Source: JBGLNJ01 sp041300525 (GTDB lineage Bacteria; Chloroflexota; Anaerolineae; Fen-1058). From it: 64,000 nucleotides of DNA. The notes under the pieces are model-generated. The model searched no databases and was not told where the DNA came from. It saw only the letters and a program-made list of their open reading frames with translations. The stretch is from assembly GCA_041300525.1 (NCBI GenBank), contig JBGLNJ010000001.1, positions 2,542,001 to 2,606,000 on the forward strand. Direction: 5' to 3'. Made by a program: the position numbers and the translations under genes. This document shows positions 27,043-35,741 of this stretch, piece by piece; the stretch's first letter is position 1; every line of letters begins with the position of its first letter.

Positions 27043-27882
27043 ATGCCATCCAAATCCAAAAGAATGAAAGCGGCTATCCAAGACGTTATCAAACGCCTGA
27101 TGGACAGAGTTATGCACAAGGTTCTGATCGAAGACCCTTTTTTACAAGATAAACACCGCGCAGAAAAGCCGCTCTATGCGGCTCTGGTTCCAGATGAGAT
27201 TTTCAAAGGCTCACACTTTGAAAGACGGTTTGTCACCCCCTTTGGGAGTGCTTGGGAAGATCTAGCCGTAGTCGCCGCAAAAGAAGGGTTGGGCTTCGGG
27301 GTTAAAAGTCATGCTATGGTCGGCACGGTGAAAGCTGAAAGACTACGGCGTATTACAGAAGTTCTCAACAGGCTAGAGCATCCGGCGGGGAGAGGACAAG
27401 AAAGAGTAAGGCCTGATTGGCAAAGCGAACTACAGTATGTCTTGCAAGGCAAGGGCAAAAACATACCCGTGACTGTAATTTGCGATGTTTATGCTGAGGA
27501 TCGCAAAAACCACAAGCGATATGCTTTTGAGTTAAAAGCTCCCTTGCCCAACAGCGACCAGACAAAAGTGAGCAAGGAAAAGATCCTCAAGCTCTATAGC
27601 ATGGAACCGTTGCCAGTAGACGGCGCATACTACGCTTTACCCTATAACCCGTACGGACGTAGAGAGGATTACAAGTGGAGTCCACCGGGACGATGGTTCA
27701 ACATGAAAGAAGATCAAGTCATTCTGATAGGCGACGAGTTCTGGGAGAAAATAGGCGGTTTAGGTACGTACCAGGCATTCATCAATGCCGTGAATGAAAT
27801 CGGCCCAGAGTACAAGGGGCGAATATACAGAGAGTTTCTCGGCATAGAGCCGCCTAGTGATTTGGAGCAAGCCGGTCTGTAA
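27043..27882 (+). CDS. TdeIII-family type II restriction endonuclease
   Basis: A 279-residue protein with a GGAG RBS. I recognise the TdeIII family from FKGSHFERRFVTPFGSAWED near residue 60, YAFELKAPLPNSDQTKVSKE near residue 165, YYALPYNPYGRREDYKWS, and IGDEFWEKIGGLGTYQAFI. The ExK in FELKAP with an upstream acidic residue is a plausible nuclease centre. Family members recognise GGNCC-like sites; the site here is not known. Complete and in frame, so the system could be active together with the preceding methyltransferase. Confidence 0.8.
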   Translation: MPSKSKRMKAAIQDVIKRLMDRVMHKVLIEDPFLQDKHRAEKPLYAALVPDEIFKGSHFERRFVTPFGSAWEDLAVVAAKEGLGFGVKSHAMVGTVKAERLRRITEVLNRLEHPAGRGQERVRPDWQSELQYVLQGKGKNIPVTVICDVYAEDRKNHKRYAFELKAPLPNSDQTKVSKEKILKLYSMEPLPVDGAYYALPYNPYGRREDYKWSPPGRWFNMKEDQVILIGDEFWEKIGGLGTYQAFINAVNEIGPEYKGRIYREFLGIEPPSDLEQAGL

Positions 27883-27959
27883 AAGCGCTGGCACAAGTCA
27901 AGTTGACCATTATCCTTATGCTTCGTCCTTGACATTTGATCCTTGAAAGCAAGTGCTCC

Positions 27960-29369
27960 ATGAACAACTCTGAACACCGTCTCCTGATTCGCGGCGGGAC
28001 GCTCGTCACGCCGGACGGCTGCTTTCCGGGCGACGTCGCCATCGAAGATGAGGCCATCGTCGCCGTGGGCGCGGGCCTGCGAATGCCGGATAGCTTTAAC
28101 GTGATAGACGCGCGCGGCTGCATCGTGCTGCCGGGGCTGGTGGACTGCCACACGCACATCGCGCTCGACACCGGCATTTACAAAACCGCCGACGACTGGG
28201 AGATCGGCACGCGCACGGCGGCTTGTGGCGGCATCACCACGGTTGTGGATTTTGCCACCCAGTTCCCCGGCCAGACGCTCGAGCAGGCTGTCGAGAATCG
28301 CTGGGCGGAAGCCGAGGGAAAAGCCTGCATTGATTACGGGCTGCACTGCATGGTCACCGACCTGCCGCGCGGACGCGAAAGTGAGCTGAGCGACTTGGCG
28401 CGGATGGGTGTGCCGTCGGTCAAGCTCTACACGACGTACCGGCCCAACTATTACGCCGATGACGACGTGATCTTGCGACTGCTGCGCGATTCGGCCAGCG
28501 CCGGTCTGCTGGTGACGACGCACTGCGAAAACGATGCGCTCGTCACGGCGGCGACGGCTGACCTGGTGGCGCGCGGGCAAACGGCGTGGCGTTATCACGG
28601 TCGAGGCCGTCCCGCATTGGCCGAGCACGAAGCGATCCACCGCGTGCTATTCCTGGCGCAAGCCGCAAACGCGCCGGTCTACATCGTCCACTGCTCGACC
28701 GGGCGCTCTGTTGAGCTGGTGCGGCAAGCGCGCGGGCGCGGGCAGATGGCGTTCGCCGAAACGTGCATCCAATATCTGCTGCTCGACGATTCGCGTTACG
28801 ACGGCGAACGTCCCGAACACTTTATCCTTCAACCGCCGCTGCGCGACCAAGCCGACAACACTGCGCTCTGGCGGCTTATCGCCGAAGGCGCCGTGTCCAC
28901 CATCGCCACCGATCACTGCGACTACGTCTTGGCGCAAAAGACCGTCGTCAATGATTTCACCCAGACGCCGGGCGGATTGCCGGGAATGGAGACGCTGCTT
29001 CCCCTGCTCTACACCTACGGCGTTGTCGAGGGGCGCTTGACCTGGGATCAACTCGCGCGGCTGGTGGCGGCCAACCCGGCGCGCATCTTTGGATTGTATC
29101 CGCGCAAGGGCATTCTCGCGCCGCGCGCCGATGCGGACGTGGTGATCTTTGATCCGCTCGGCGAAAGCACACTCGAGGCCGGCCGGTTGCACAACATCGC
29201 GGGCTATACGCCTTACGAAGGCATGCGCGTGCAGGGGACGGTCAAGATGACGATTTCGCGCGGGCAGGTCGTGTTCGCGGACGGACAGTTCGTCGGCACG
29301 GCGGGGCGCGGGCGGTTCGTCGCAGGCGAGCCGTTCGATCCGGGACGGTTCCAGCAGCATGTTGCGTGA
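27960..29369 (+). CDS. Dihydropyrimidinase / D-hydantoinase family amidohydrolase
   Basis: A 469-residue metal-dependent hydrolase of cyclic amides. The start MNNSEHRLLIRGGTLVTPDG is chosen. The metal ligands are visible: GLVDCHTHIALDTG, the carbamylated lysine in VPSVKLYTTYRP, TTHCENDALV, IVHCSTGRSVELV and the Asp in STIATDHCDYV. The dihydropyrimidinase-like NDFTQTPGGLPGMETLLPLL is conserved. Whether it acts on dihydropyrimidines, hydantoins or allantoin is not resolved. The neighbouring adenine deaminase suggests nitrogen salvage from nucleobases. Confidence 0.9.
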   Translation: MNNSEHRLLIRGGTLVTPDGCFPGDVAIEDEAIVAVGAGLRMPDSFNVIDARGCIVLPGLVDCHTHIALDTGIYKTADDWEIGTRTAACGGITTVVDFATQFPGQTLEQAVENRWAEAEGKACIDYGLHCMVTDLPRGRESELSDLARMGVPSVKLYTTYRPNYYADDDVILRLLRDSASAGLLVTTHCENDALVTAATADLVARGQTAWRYHGRGRPALAEHEAIHRVLFLAQAANAPVYIVHCSTGRSVELVRQARGRGQMAFAETCIQYLLLDDSRYDGERPEHFILQPPLRDQADNTALWRLIAEGAVSTIATDHCDYVLAQKTVVNDFTQTPGGLPGMETLLPLLYTYGVVEGRLTWDQLARLVAANPARIFGLYPRKGILAPRADADVVIFDPLGESTLEAGRLHNIAGYTPYEGMRVQGTVKMTISRGQVVFADGQFVGTAGRGRFVAGEPFDPGRFQQHVA

Positions 29370-29434
29370 ATGTCCGCTTCGCGTGTCAAATGTCTTTCGT
29401 TGGCCGTTGATGATCGAGACCGAGGAGATTTGAA

Positions 29435-30172
29435 ATGGAACTGGCCCAACTCATCAAACTCGCGCGGGGGAACGAGCCGGCCGAAATCCTGCTCAAGAAC
29501 GCGCGCCTGGTGAACGTCTACACGGGCGAGATTTACCCGGCGGATATTGCGCTGGCTCACAGCCGCATCGTCGGCATCGGAGAGGGCTACACGGCCCAAG
29601 AGGTTATTGACGTAGGCGGACGCTACGTCTGTCCCGGCTTTATTGACGCACACGTCCACATCGAAAGCGCGCTGGTGCCGCCCAACGAGTTCGCTCGCGC
29701 TGTCGTCGCGCGCGGCACGACGACCGTCATCATTGACCCGCACGAGATCGCCAATGTGCTGGGACTGGATGGCATCCGCTACATGTTCGACTCGGCCAAG
29801 TACAACCCGCTCTCCGTGTTTGTGATGATGCCTTCGTGCGTGCCCGCGACGGATATGGAAACCGCCGGCGCGTACCTGCGCTGGTACGACATCACGCCGC
29901 AACTGAACGATCACTGGGTGCTGGGCCTGGGCGAGATGATGAACTTTCCCGGCGTCATAAACAGCGACGAAGAAGTGCTCAACAAGCTGCGCGGCTTTGA
30001 GGAGGCCATCCGCGACGGGCACGCGCCTGGACTGACCGGGCGCGACCTGGTGGCATACGCAGCGGCGGGCATCGGCTCCGACCACGAATGTACTACCGTC
30101 GAGGAAATGCGCGAAAAGCTGCGGCTGGGGATGGTCGTGTTCATCCGCGAAGCGACCAACGCGCACAACCTC
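29435..30172 (+). pseudogene. ade: Adenine deaminase, 3'-truncated
   Basis: About 246 codons of an enzyme that converts adenine to hypoxanthine and is normally near 570-600 residues. It contains EILLKNARLVNVYTGEIYPA, the metal-binding FIDAHVHIESALVPPNEFAR, TTTVIIDPHEIANVLG and GLGEMMNFPGVINSD, plus GIGSDHECTTVEE. After VFIREATNAHNL the sequence runs into the reverse complement of a helicase gene at about 30,173. The second half, including further metal ligands, is missing. Confidence 0.9.
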
Positions 30173-30173
30173 G

Positions 30174-31354
30174 TTCCTGAGAATATCTTGCGGCGTGTTG
30201 TTCAAAGGCGTGGCCGAGACAAGGATCACGCGCTTGCCCCGGCAAATCTGGGCGAGGGCTTCATAGCTCTGCGTGGTCTCTGTGCGGAATCGGTGCGACT
30301 CGTCAATAAAGACATTTGTGTACTTGGAAACGTCGCGCTCCAGGAGTTGGTCGAGCTTGCCGATTGACTCAAAGTCCGTTTGCCGGACCTGAAAGTCGCT
30401 GAACACATTCGGCCACGAGCCGCGTTTGTCTTTATCCAACAACTGCGGCGGGGCGATGACCAAATGGCGGCCGTCGAGTTGCTGCGCCAACAAGGCGGCC
30501 ATGTACGTTTTGCCCAATCCCACGACGTCGGAAAGAAATACTCCGCCGTATTCATCGAGCACCTTGCGGGCGGCAAGAACCGCCTCTTCCTGATACTTTA
30601 GCTTCATAAAGCCAACCGGGACGTACATGTCCTCCAGCTCTGACGGGCGGTTGAGTTCATTGCGAAAGTACTCGTACAGGAATTTGAGATAGAGCTCGTA
30701 GGGGGTGAATTGGGCGTAGGGCGACTTGACGGTGATGGTGTCTTGATAGGGCGCGGAAACATCCACCGCGACGTCCCAAAGTTCGTTGAACTTGGCGATG
30801 GCAAAGTCGTAATCGGAAGAGTTCTTTAGCTCGACGTTGAATTCCAGATTGTCCTGAAGCCCTGCCTGGGTCAGGTTGCTCGATCCGGTAATGACGCGCC
30901 CTTTGTCCCGGTCGCCCTCGGCGAACGTCATGATGTAGACTTTGGCATGGAGGTTTTGCGAGGCGTGAGCTCTAATCTCGAGTTTTCCTGAGCGAATCCA
31001 CTCGACGAATTTTTGAACGCCCATCTCGATGTCGGCGCTGTCGGTAGATCTCTCCAGTTCGTCCATCACATCTTGAGAAACCTGCTCTTTTGCCGATGCG
31101 TGAGATTTGAAGTTCAACTCGCCTTGTTCTTTGGCTTTCTGGATGAGTCCGTAAGCCGTGCGGTCCGTCTGGAGGCCGACCAGGATGCGGATTTTCTCAA
31201 CCGTCTCCAGGAACGGGTAGAGTTTGTAAAAGCCACTAATGAAAAAGTACCCCACCAGGCAGTCAAAGCAACGGGTATCATCGAGCAAGTCGCCGAAGCG
31301 ATCACGCAGGCTTTTGCCGGTCTCATTCGTAATGAAGGTCAGGTCAGATGACAT
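30174..31354 (-). pseudogene. PLD-domain DEAD/SNF2-type helicase, 3'-truncated
   Basis: About 393 codons. The N-terminal half is a phospholipase D-like domain with one HKD-type motif: LHAKVYIMTFAEGDRDKGR followed by VITGSSNLTQAGLQDN. The helicase part begins near residue 255 with YQEEAVLAARKVLDEYG, Walker A DVVGLGKTYMAALLAQQ, DEAH-type IDESHRFRTE and motif III VSATPLNNTPQDIL, where it is cut. Such PLD-helicase proteins occur in phage-defence and DNA-repair loci. The C-terminal RecA lobe is missing. Confidence 0.88.
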
Positions 31355-31471
31355 GGTCAGAGTTTGCCTCCAATCGGATGCAGGTTCAACTCTCTACGCT
31401 GGCTATTCTCGGGGCGGCCCAACTACAACTGTGGCGCAACCCTTGCGAAGGCTCAAAACCCTCGCATGGGG

Positions 31472-31550
31472 CAACTCATCGTCTTCATCTTGTCCACCAC
31501 CCGACCCGCGTTGCCGACGTTCTGCCCGCCAGCGTCAAGGCGCATTTCGT
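31472..31550 (-). repeat. TA-associated 80-bp repeat, copy 1
   Basis: Read on the minus strand it encodes MRLDAGGQNVGNAGRVVDKM then KTMS. It lies about 120 bp upstream of the PLD-helicase start. Confidence 0.8.
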
Positions 31551-31561
31551 CCATCCCAGGT

Positions 31562-31792
31562 CTAGCACGCGGCAGTCGTCAGTGTGACTGGGGCAAGGGT
31601 GAAAACCCGCGCCTGTCGCCCTGCGGCCTGGATGTCTTGGCGACGCAGCGCCTCACGCACATCGTCCAGTTTTTGCGCATCCTCCAGGGACAAATAGGGC
31701 GACCAACTTTCGCCAGTGTCAATCAACTCGATATCAACTTCGGCTACATATTGCCCTTCACGCACTAGCTTGGTGTAAAGTCTCTTGCTCAT
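31562..31792 (-). CDS. Probable antitoxin partner of DUF4258 gene
   Basis: A 76-residue protein, MSKRLYTKLVREGQYVAEVD on, with LIDTGESWSPYLSLEDAQKL. The start at 31,792 overlaps the DUF4258 stop in an ATGA. It has no zinc finger, unlike the partner at 1,932, so the toxin family here is combined with a different small acidic protein. The family was not named with confidence. The last roughly 15 residues are hydrophobic. Confidence 0.7.
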   Translation of the reverse strand: MSKRLYTKLVREGQYVAEVDIELIDTGESWSPYLSLEDAQKLDDVREALRRQDIQAAGRQARVFTLAPVTLTTAAC

Positions 31793-32112
31793 GGGTTCCT
31801 CTTTCTGAAATCGTCCGACCATTGGTCAGGACTCGGCCTGTAAGCAGTAACCACAACAGCCGGCGACGAGGCATTTTTGGGAATTCCCCAGACCACGTGG
31901 ATTGGGTTGCCGCTATGATCTTGCTGTAGAACAAGGACACATGGCCCTTTGTGATACGCAGGATAGTCCTCGACGACTATGCCATCTGCCACGCTTGAGA
32001 TGATATCCCTCACATAAATGCCGTCTTTGGCCAATTCATCGTACCCGTGATTGGATATTCTCACTTGCCGTCGTTTGACCAACTCAAGAATTCGGTCGAA
32101 TGTCTTGTTCAT
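31789..32112 (-). CDS. DUF4258 protein, probable toxin
   Basis: A 107-residue protein starting MNKTFDRILELVKRRQVRIS. It has DUF4258 features: RISNHGYDELAKDGIYVRDI, DGIVVEDYPAYHKGPCVLVL, then NPIHVVWGIPK and VVVTAYRPSPDQW. The start lies 4 bp from the repeat copy at 32,117. It is coupled by a 4-nt overlap to the next gene. Confidence 0.82.
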   Translation of the reverse strand: MNKTFDRILELVKRRQVRISNHGYDELAKDGIYVRDIISSVADGIVVEDYPAYHKGPCVLVLQQDHSGNPIHVVWGIPKNASSPAVVVTAYRPSPDQWSDDFRKRNP

Positions 32113-32116
32113 AGTG

Positions 32117-32197
32117 GATCAACTCATCGTCTTTATCTTGTCCGCCACCAGACCCGCATAGCCGATGTTCTGCGCGCCAGTGTCAAGGCGCATTTCA
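32117..32197 (-). repeat. TA-associated 80-bp repeat, copy 2
   Basis: On the minus strand it encodes MRLDTGAQNIGYAGLVADKI then KTMS and a stop, immediately upstream of the DUF4258 start. Confidence 0.85.
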
Positions 32198-32332
32198 TTC
32201 CTGGTCAGACCTGCGGGGGCCTCCGCTCCGAGGTGCTTTGCAGGACCTTGAAGGTCTGGCGCGCGGCAAGCGTCAGGCGGTTAGCTCGTGATGCTCGAAT
32301 GACGCGACAACCACCAACAGGTCACGTCGCAC

Positions 32333-32557
32333 TTACTGGGCCATAGTGGGAACAGCCACGTACTCTGCAAAAGAGCGGGACTTGGGAATTGGCAACTTGT
32401 CTTCACGCAAACCGCGAACGTGCAACTCAATGGCGTCGTACATATTGCGGGTGACTTGCTCGCGAGTCTTGCCGGTTGCCACACAGCCGGGCAAATCTGG
32501 CGAGTAGGCTGAATAGTTGCCGTTCGCTTTTTCGATAACGATAAGGAAATGATACAT
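32333..32557 (-). CDS. hicB: HicB-family antitoxin
   Basis: A 74-residue HicB-like protein: YHFLIVIEKANGNYSAYSPD, LPGCVATGKTREQVTRNMYD, then AIELHVRGLREDKLPIPK. This is the partial RNase H-like HicB core without a C-terminal DNA-binding domain. It lies 2 nt downstream of hicA. It should bind and block the HicA mRNase. Confidence 0.92.
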   Translation of the reverse strand: MYHFLIVIEKANGNYSAYSPDLPGCVATGKTREQVTRNMYDAIELHVRGLREDKLPIPKSRSFAEYVAVPTMAQ

Positions 32558-32559
32558 TT

Positions 32560-32769
32560 CTATTTACCCTTTCCCTTCTTGGGCTTGTGTATCTGCGCTT
32601 GCTTGAAAACGCTGTTGAGCGTGCCAGGGGCTAAATCATCGTTGGGATGACCGGCAAGCGTGACACGGCCAGACCTGGTAGGGTGCTTGTATTGCCGGTG
32701 ACTACCTTTCACGGCGATCAGATGCCAGCCATCGTCTTCTATCAGTTTGATGACATCACGGATCTTCAT
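32560..32769 (-). CDS. hicA: HicA-family toxin
   Basis: A 69-residue double-stranded-RNA-binding-like mRNA interferase. The start MKIRDVIKLIEDDGWHLIAV is chosen; the frame extends to a GTG at 32,781 that belongs to the repeat. The catalytic His is in VKGSHRQYKHPTRSGRVTLA and the family ending is GHPNDDLAPGTLNSVFKQAQ. The N-terminus is fused in frame to the repeat peptide (VADKMKIRDV), so the repeat supplies the translation context. Confidence 0.92.
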   Translation of the reverse strand: MKIRDVIKLIEDDGWHLIAVKGSHRQYKHPTRSGRVTLAGHPNDDLAPGTLNSVFKQAQIHKPKKGKGK

Positions 32770-32828
32770 CTTGTCCGCCACCAGGCCCGCGTTGCCGATG
32801 TTCTGCGCATCCAGGCGCGTTTCGTCCG
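32761..32828 (-). repeat. TA-associated 80-bp repeat, copy 3
   Basis: On the minus strand it reads AQNIGNAGLVADKMK and then runs straight into the HicA protein (IRDVIKLIE) in frame. Confidence 0.8.
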
Positions 32829-32848
32829 TCCTCGGTTAGAGTGGGGTA

Positions 32849-33157
32849 TTACGCGGAATCAGTCAGAATGACAGCCGGAGCGATTGTTTCCGTGCGCCCT
32901 GGCATATTCATCTCAGGTTTAACGCCGCTGACCCACAACTCGTATTCGCTCAAATCGGTTTCGTCGTCCCACGATATGCCATAGCCGCCCACATCAACCT
33001 TGACTGCTTTGAAGAAAGCTTCCTCCTTCAACAACCGGAAACGATCCAGGCCGATGAGGTTTTTACAATCATAGACTTTTTCAACTCCATTGACGAACGT
33101 CACGAGCAAACGCCTGTCCGCCAATGGCGCGACTGACTTGATTTTAGGCGTATCCAT
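32849..33157 (-). CDS. DUF2442 protein
   Basis: A 102-residue protein, MDTPKIKSVAPLADRRLLVT on. DUF2442 features are FVNGVEKVYDCKNLIG, FFKAVKVDVGGYGISWDDET and the ending DLSEYELWVSG. DUF2442 and DUF4160 genes typically occur as an adjacent pair and are considered TA-like; the partner lies directly upstream, separated by 2 nt. The last 25 residues are unlike the family and may be an extension. Confidence 0.85.
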   Translation of the reverse strand: MDTPKIKSVAPLADRRLLVTFVNGVEKVYDCKNLIGLDRFRLLKEEAFFKAVKVDVGGYGISWDDETDLSEYELWVSGVKPEMNMPGRTETIAPAVILTDSA

Positions 33158-33159
33158 GA

Positions 33160-33414
33160 CTACTCCAATCCGGGCAATCGTTTGAATTCGTTGCTGGCCC
33201 ACATTTGCAACAGTTCTTGCTGGTATTGCGTTGCCCATTCCCTGACAATCTTTTGCGCGCGCAAGGGCAAATCCCCCTCAATCATCTCCAATGTTTGAAT
33301 GTCAAAGACAGCGTTGTATTCGCCATAGATCGCGTGAAAATGCGGCACGCCATGCTCACGCTGGCTAAAGTACATCTTGATGAGGATGCCATAGAACATG
33401 GCTATGATTGGCAT
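33160..33414 (-). CDS. DUF4160 protein, TA-like
   Basis: An 84-residue protein: MPIIAMFYGILIKMYFSQRE, then HGVPHFHAIYGEYNAVFDIQ and LEMIEGDLPLRAQKIVREWA. This is the complete DUF4160 core with the HxPHFHA signature. It pairs with the DUF2442 gene. The start is preceded by AGGAGGTGC. Activity is unknown; pairing suggests toxin-antitoxin or regulatory function. Confidence 0.88.
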   Translation of the reverse strand: MPIIAMFYGILIKMYFSQREHGVPHFHAIYGEYNAVFDIQTLEMIEGDLPLRAQKIVREWATQYQQELLQMWASNEFKRLPGLE

Positions 33415-33459
33415 AAAGCACCTCCTTACCAGACCTTCCCGGCATGTAACTCTTGCGAA

Positions 33460-33517
33460 GGATCAACTCATCGTCTTCATCTTGTCCGCCACCAGGCCCG
33501 CGTTGCCAATGTTCTAC
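33460..33517 (-). repeat. TA-associated 80-bp repeat, copy 4 (degenerate)
   Basis: On the minus strand it reads NIGNAGLVADKMKTMS and a stop. The upstream MRLDAG part is replaced by other sequence. It lies 46 bp upstream of the DUF4160 start. Confidence 0.8.
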
Positions 33518-33631
33518 TGTTCAGCCGATTGCCCAGTCCTACCTTCGATGAAAACTGTACGACGGTTTAGCAGATTTGTCAACAAGAGAACAAGGGGGAC
33601 GCCAAACGCTGCCCCGGTGAGCCTCTTTCCA

Positions 33632-35620
33632 TCACGGCCTCACCTCGACAGGCAGGCCGATGTGGTCGCCAGTGGACGCGGGCAGGCGTTCGTTCGTCAC
33701 GGGATTGTACAGGCCCAGCTCGATGCGGCAGGGCGCGCAGACGGCGTCGGCGGGACGTGGCAGCCGGTTGATCTGGATGAACACATCGCCGGCGCGCAGC
33801 GATGCAACCGACACATCCAACCGGTCACCATTGCCGATGATCTGTCCGTCCGCGTCGAGCAGGTGAACGAATAGCTTGAGCGGATCGGCCAGTGGGCTAT
33901 CCACGCGCCAGGTCGTCAGCAAAATGCCCTCGCCACCAGGCGGGGGCGCGACGGCAACGGTGTGACTCGCTAATGTGAGAGCGCCAACTTGCGGCGCTTT
34001 GTCGGTCACGTTTCCACGCGAGCCGGGCGCAGCCAAGTCACGATAGACGCGGAAGGCCAGTTGCCGGGTGGCTGGGTTTTCGTATTCAGTGATGGGTGTA
34101 GACTGAAAGGCGGGTTCGAGCAATGGATTCATCGGTGGGTACGACGTCAGCACGATGCGCTGCCCTCCGCCCTGGGGAAAGACCAGCGCCCATGCTGGAT
34201 CAAAGAAACGCGGCGCAATGTCGCGGCGCTTGAGGTCGAACGAGAGCGCGCGCGGCTCTAGCGCCAGTTCATTGTTCGCCGTCGAGATGGCGATGTCGCC
34301 GCCTTCAGTTTGCGCGTCGAGCCAGCGCGCCAGGTCGTGCGTGTCGGCGTGATACAAAAAGCGCGTCCACCACTCTTGGGGCCACTGGCCGAAATAGAAA
34401 CGCGCGGTGTAAAAGGCCGCCCAGGCGATCAAGATTGCAAAAATCAAATTCCAAATCTGAGACTTTTTGAAATCTGAAATTTGAAATTTGATCTTTGACA
34501 GTTCGATCATCCCGATCGCCGGGAGCATGTACACCGCCCCTTGCGCGGCGATGGTGTGACTGAAACTTGCTGGCGGTATGCTGATGAACGCGGGCGCAAG
34601 ACCCAAGATCAGCCAGACGAGCACAAAACCGTAACGCGCATCGCGCAGCCGGAGCAGGCAGATGACAAGGCCCAGGTAGAACAGGACGCCGGTGATCCAA
34701 TCGAACACGGGCAGGCCGGAAAGATTGTAGAGCCATTCCGGGTCGCCCGCAAAAGTGAACATCCCCAGTGTGCCCAGCGTCGTTTGGATGACGGGGAGCG
34801 GATCGCCGTTGAACAGCGCGCGCAGCGGAGCGCCCGTCACTTCGATCCGTGTTACCTTAGGCCCGCGCGCCAGTTCCCATCCCAGCGGCGAAAAGATCGC
34901 CCCGGCCACGATGAGCGCCAGCGCCAGGCCGGGCCACGCTTGTCGAAAGCGTTGCCGATCAAACACAGCCAAGTACACGGCGAGCGCGACGACGGCCGCC
35001 GGCATCACCCACGCGGCATAGTAGACGTAGAGCCCCAGACCTATCGCGGCGCCTGCCAACACACCAAACCTCAGTGAGCCGGAGGTCGGGGAACGAAGGT
35101 GGGGGGCCGAATGCCGGACGCCCGAAGGGCGGGAGATCGGAGATTGGAGATCGGAGATTCGGGCAAGGGCAAAGAGCGCGATCAAGATGAAGGGCATCAC
35201 GCCGATGTGGCGGACGCCAAAGCGGCTGTAAAACACGGGCCACAGCCCCACGCCGTAAAATGCGCCGGTCAGCGCGGCGACGCTAAAGCCGAACAAGCGC
35301 CAGGCCAACGCCACCAGCAGCGCAGTGGAGAGCGTGCCGAATGCGGCGGGTAGCCAGCGGTAGCCGTAGGTGTTGTGGCCGAACAGTGCCAGCGTGATCG
35401 CGTGGAGATAGTGATACAGCGGTTCGTGACCCTCGGCTTCGCGGATGTAGAGCGGCCGCCAGCCCTGCTGGATGCGCGTGTCCATCCCGATCTCGATCAG
35501 TTCGTCGTCGCGCCAACCGGGCGGCACGCGGTCGAGCGCGGGAAAGCGCATCAGCGCGGTCAACAGCAGGATGGCGGTGAGAATCAGCCAGCGGCGGGAA
35601 GGGTGGATCAGTCGGTTCAT
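33632..35620 (-). CDS. GT-C-type glycosyltransferase (PMT/ArnT-like) membrane protein
   Basis: A 662-residue protein starting at MNRLIHPSRRWLILTAILLL. The first extracellular loop holds ALDRVPPGWRDDELIEIGMD with an acidic pair typical of GT-C catalysis, then GHEPLYHYLHAITLALFGHN. About eleven helices run to about residue 440, followed by a soluble C-terminal domain. It should transfer a sugar from a polyprenyl-phosphate donor. Two in-frame repeat insertions are visible: SDLQSPISRPSG (near 35,131) and IKFQISDFKKSQIWN (near 34,441). Confidence 0.82.
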   Translation of the reverse strand: MNRLIHPSRRWLILTAILLLTALMRFPALDRVPPGWRDDELIEIGMDTRIQQGWRPLYIREAEGHEPLYHYLHAITLALFGHNTYGYRWLPAAFGTLSTALLVALAWRLFGFSVAALTGAFYGVGLWPVFYSRFGVRHIGVMPFILIALFALARISDLQSPISRPSGVRHSAPHLRSPTSGSLRFGVLAGAAIGLGLYVYYAAWVMPAAVVALAVYLAVFDRQRFRQAWPGLALALIVAGAIFSPLGWELARGPKVTRIEVTGAPLRALFNGDPLPVIQTTLGTLGMFTFAGDPEWLYNLSGLPVFDWITGVLFYLGLVICLLRLRDARYGFVLVWLILGLAPAFISIPPASFSHTIAAQGAVYMLPAIGMIELSKIKFQISDFKKSQIWNLIFAILIAWAAFYTARFYFGQWPQEWWTRFLYHADTHDLARWLDAQTEGGDIAISTANNELALEPRALSFDLKRRDIAPRFFDPAWALVFPQGGGQRIVLTSYPPMNPLLEPAFQSTPITEYENPATRQLAFRVYRDLAAPGSRGNVTDKAPQVGALTLASHTVAVAPPPGGEGILLTTWRVDSPLADPLKLFVHLLDADGQIIGNGDRLDVSVASLRAGDVFIQINRLPRPADAVCAPCRIELGLYNPVTNERLPASTGDHIGLPVEVRP
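34441..34498. repeat. AAATTTGAAATCTG micro-repeat inside a coding frame
   Basis: Repeated AAATC/AATTT units encode FQISDFKKSQIWN in the GT-C protein without breaking the frame. Confidence 0.7.
35131..35160. repeat. GGAGATCGGAGATTGG micro-repeat inside a coding frame
   Basis: Tandem GGAGATCGGAGATT units encode RISDLQSPISRP-like peptide on the minus strand of the same GT-C gene. Confidence 0.65.
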
Positions 35621-35681
35621 GGTGTTCGAGGGGCGATTATAACACAAACCTCTCGAATGAAAGTTCAAGCGTCTTGGCAAG

Positions 35682-35710
35682 TTGGTGACAGGTGCAATCT
35701 GTGGTAAAAT
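35682..35710 (+). promoter_or_regulatory. Possible promoter for the RAMP gene
   Basis: TTGGTG and TAAAAT are separated by 17 bp, 32 bp before the start codon. The -35 box is weak. Confidence 0.45.
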
Positions 35711-35741
35711 CTCCACAATCCAATCTGATAGGAGGCCCAAG

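Noticed and set aside
29213..31354. A 713-residue helicase with a new C-terminal domain
   Set aside because: Beyond NNTPQDIL the frame is the reverse complement of adenine deaminase; the real helicase C-lobe is lost.
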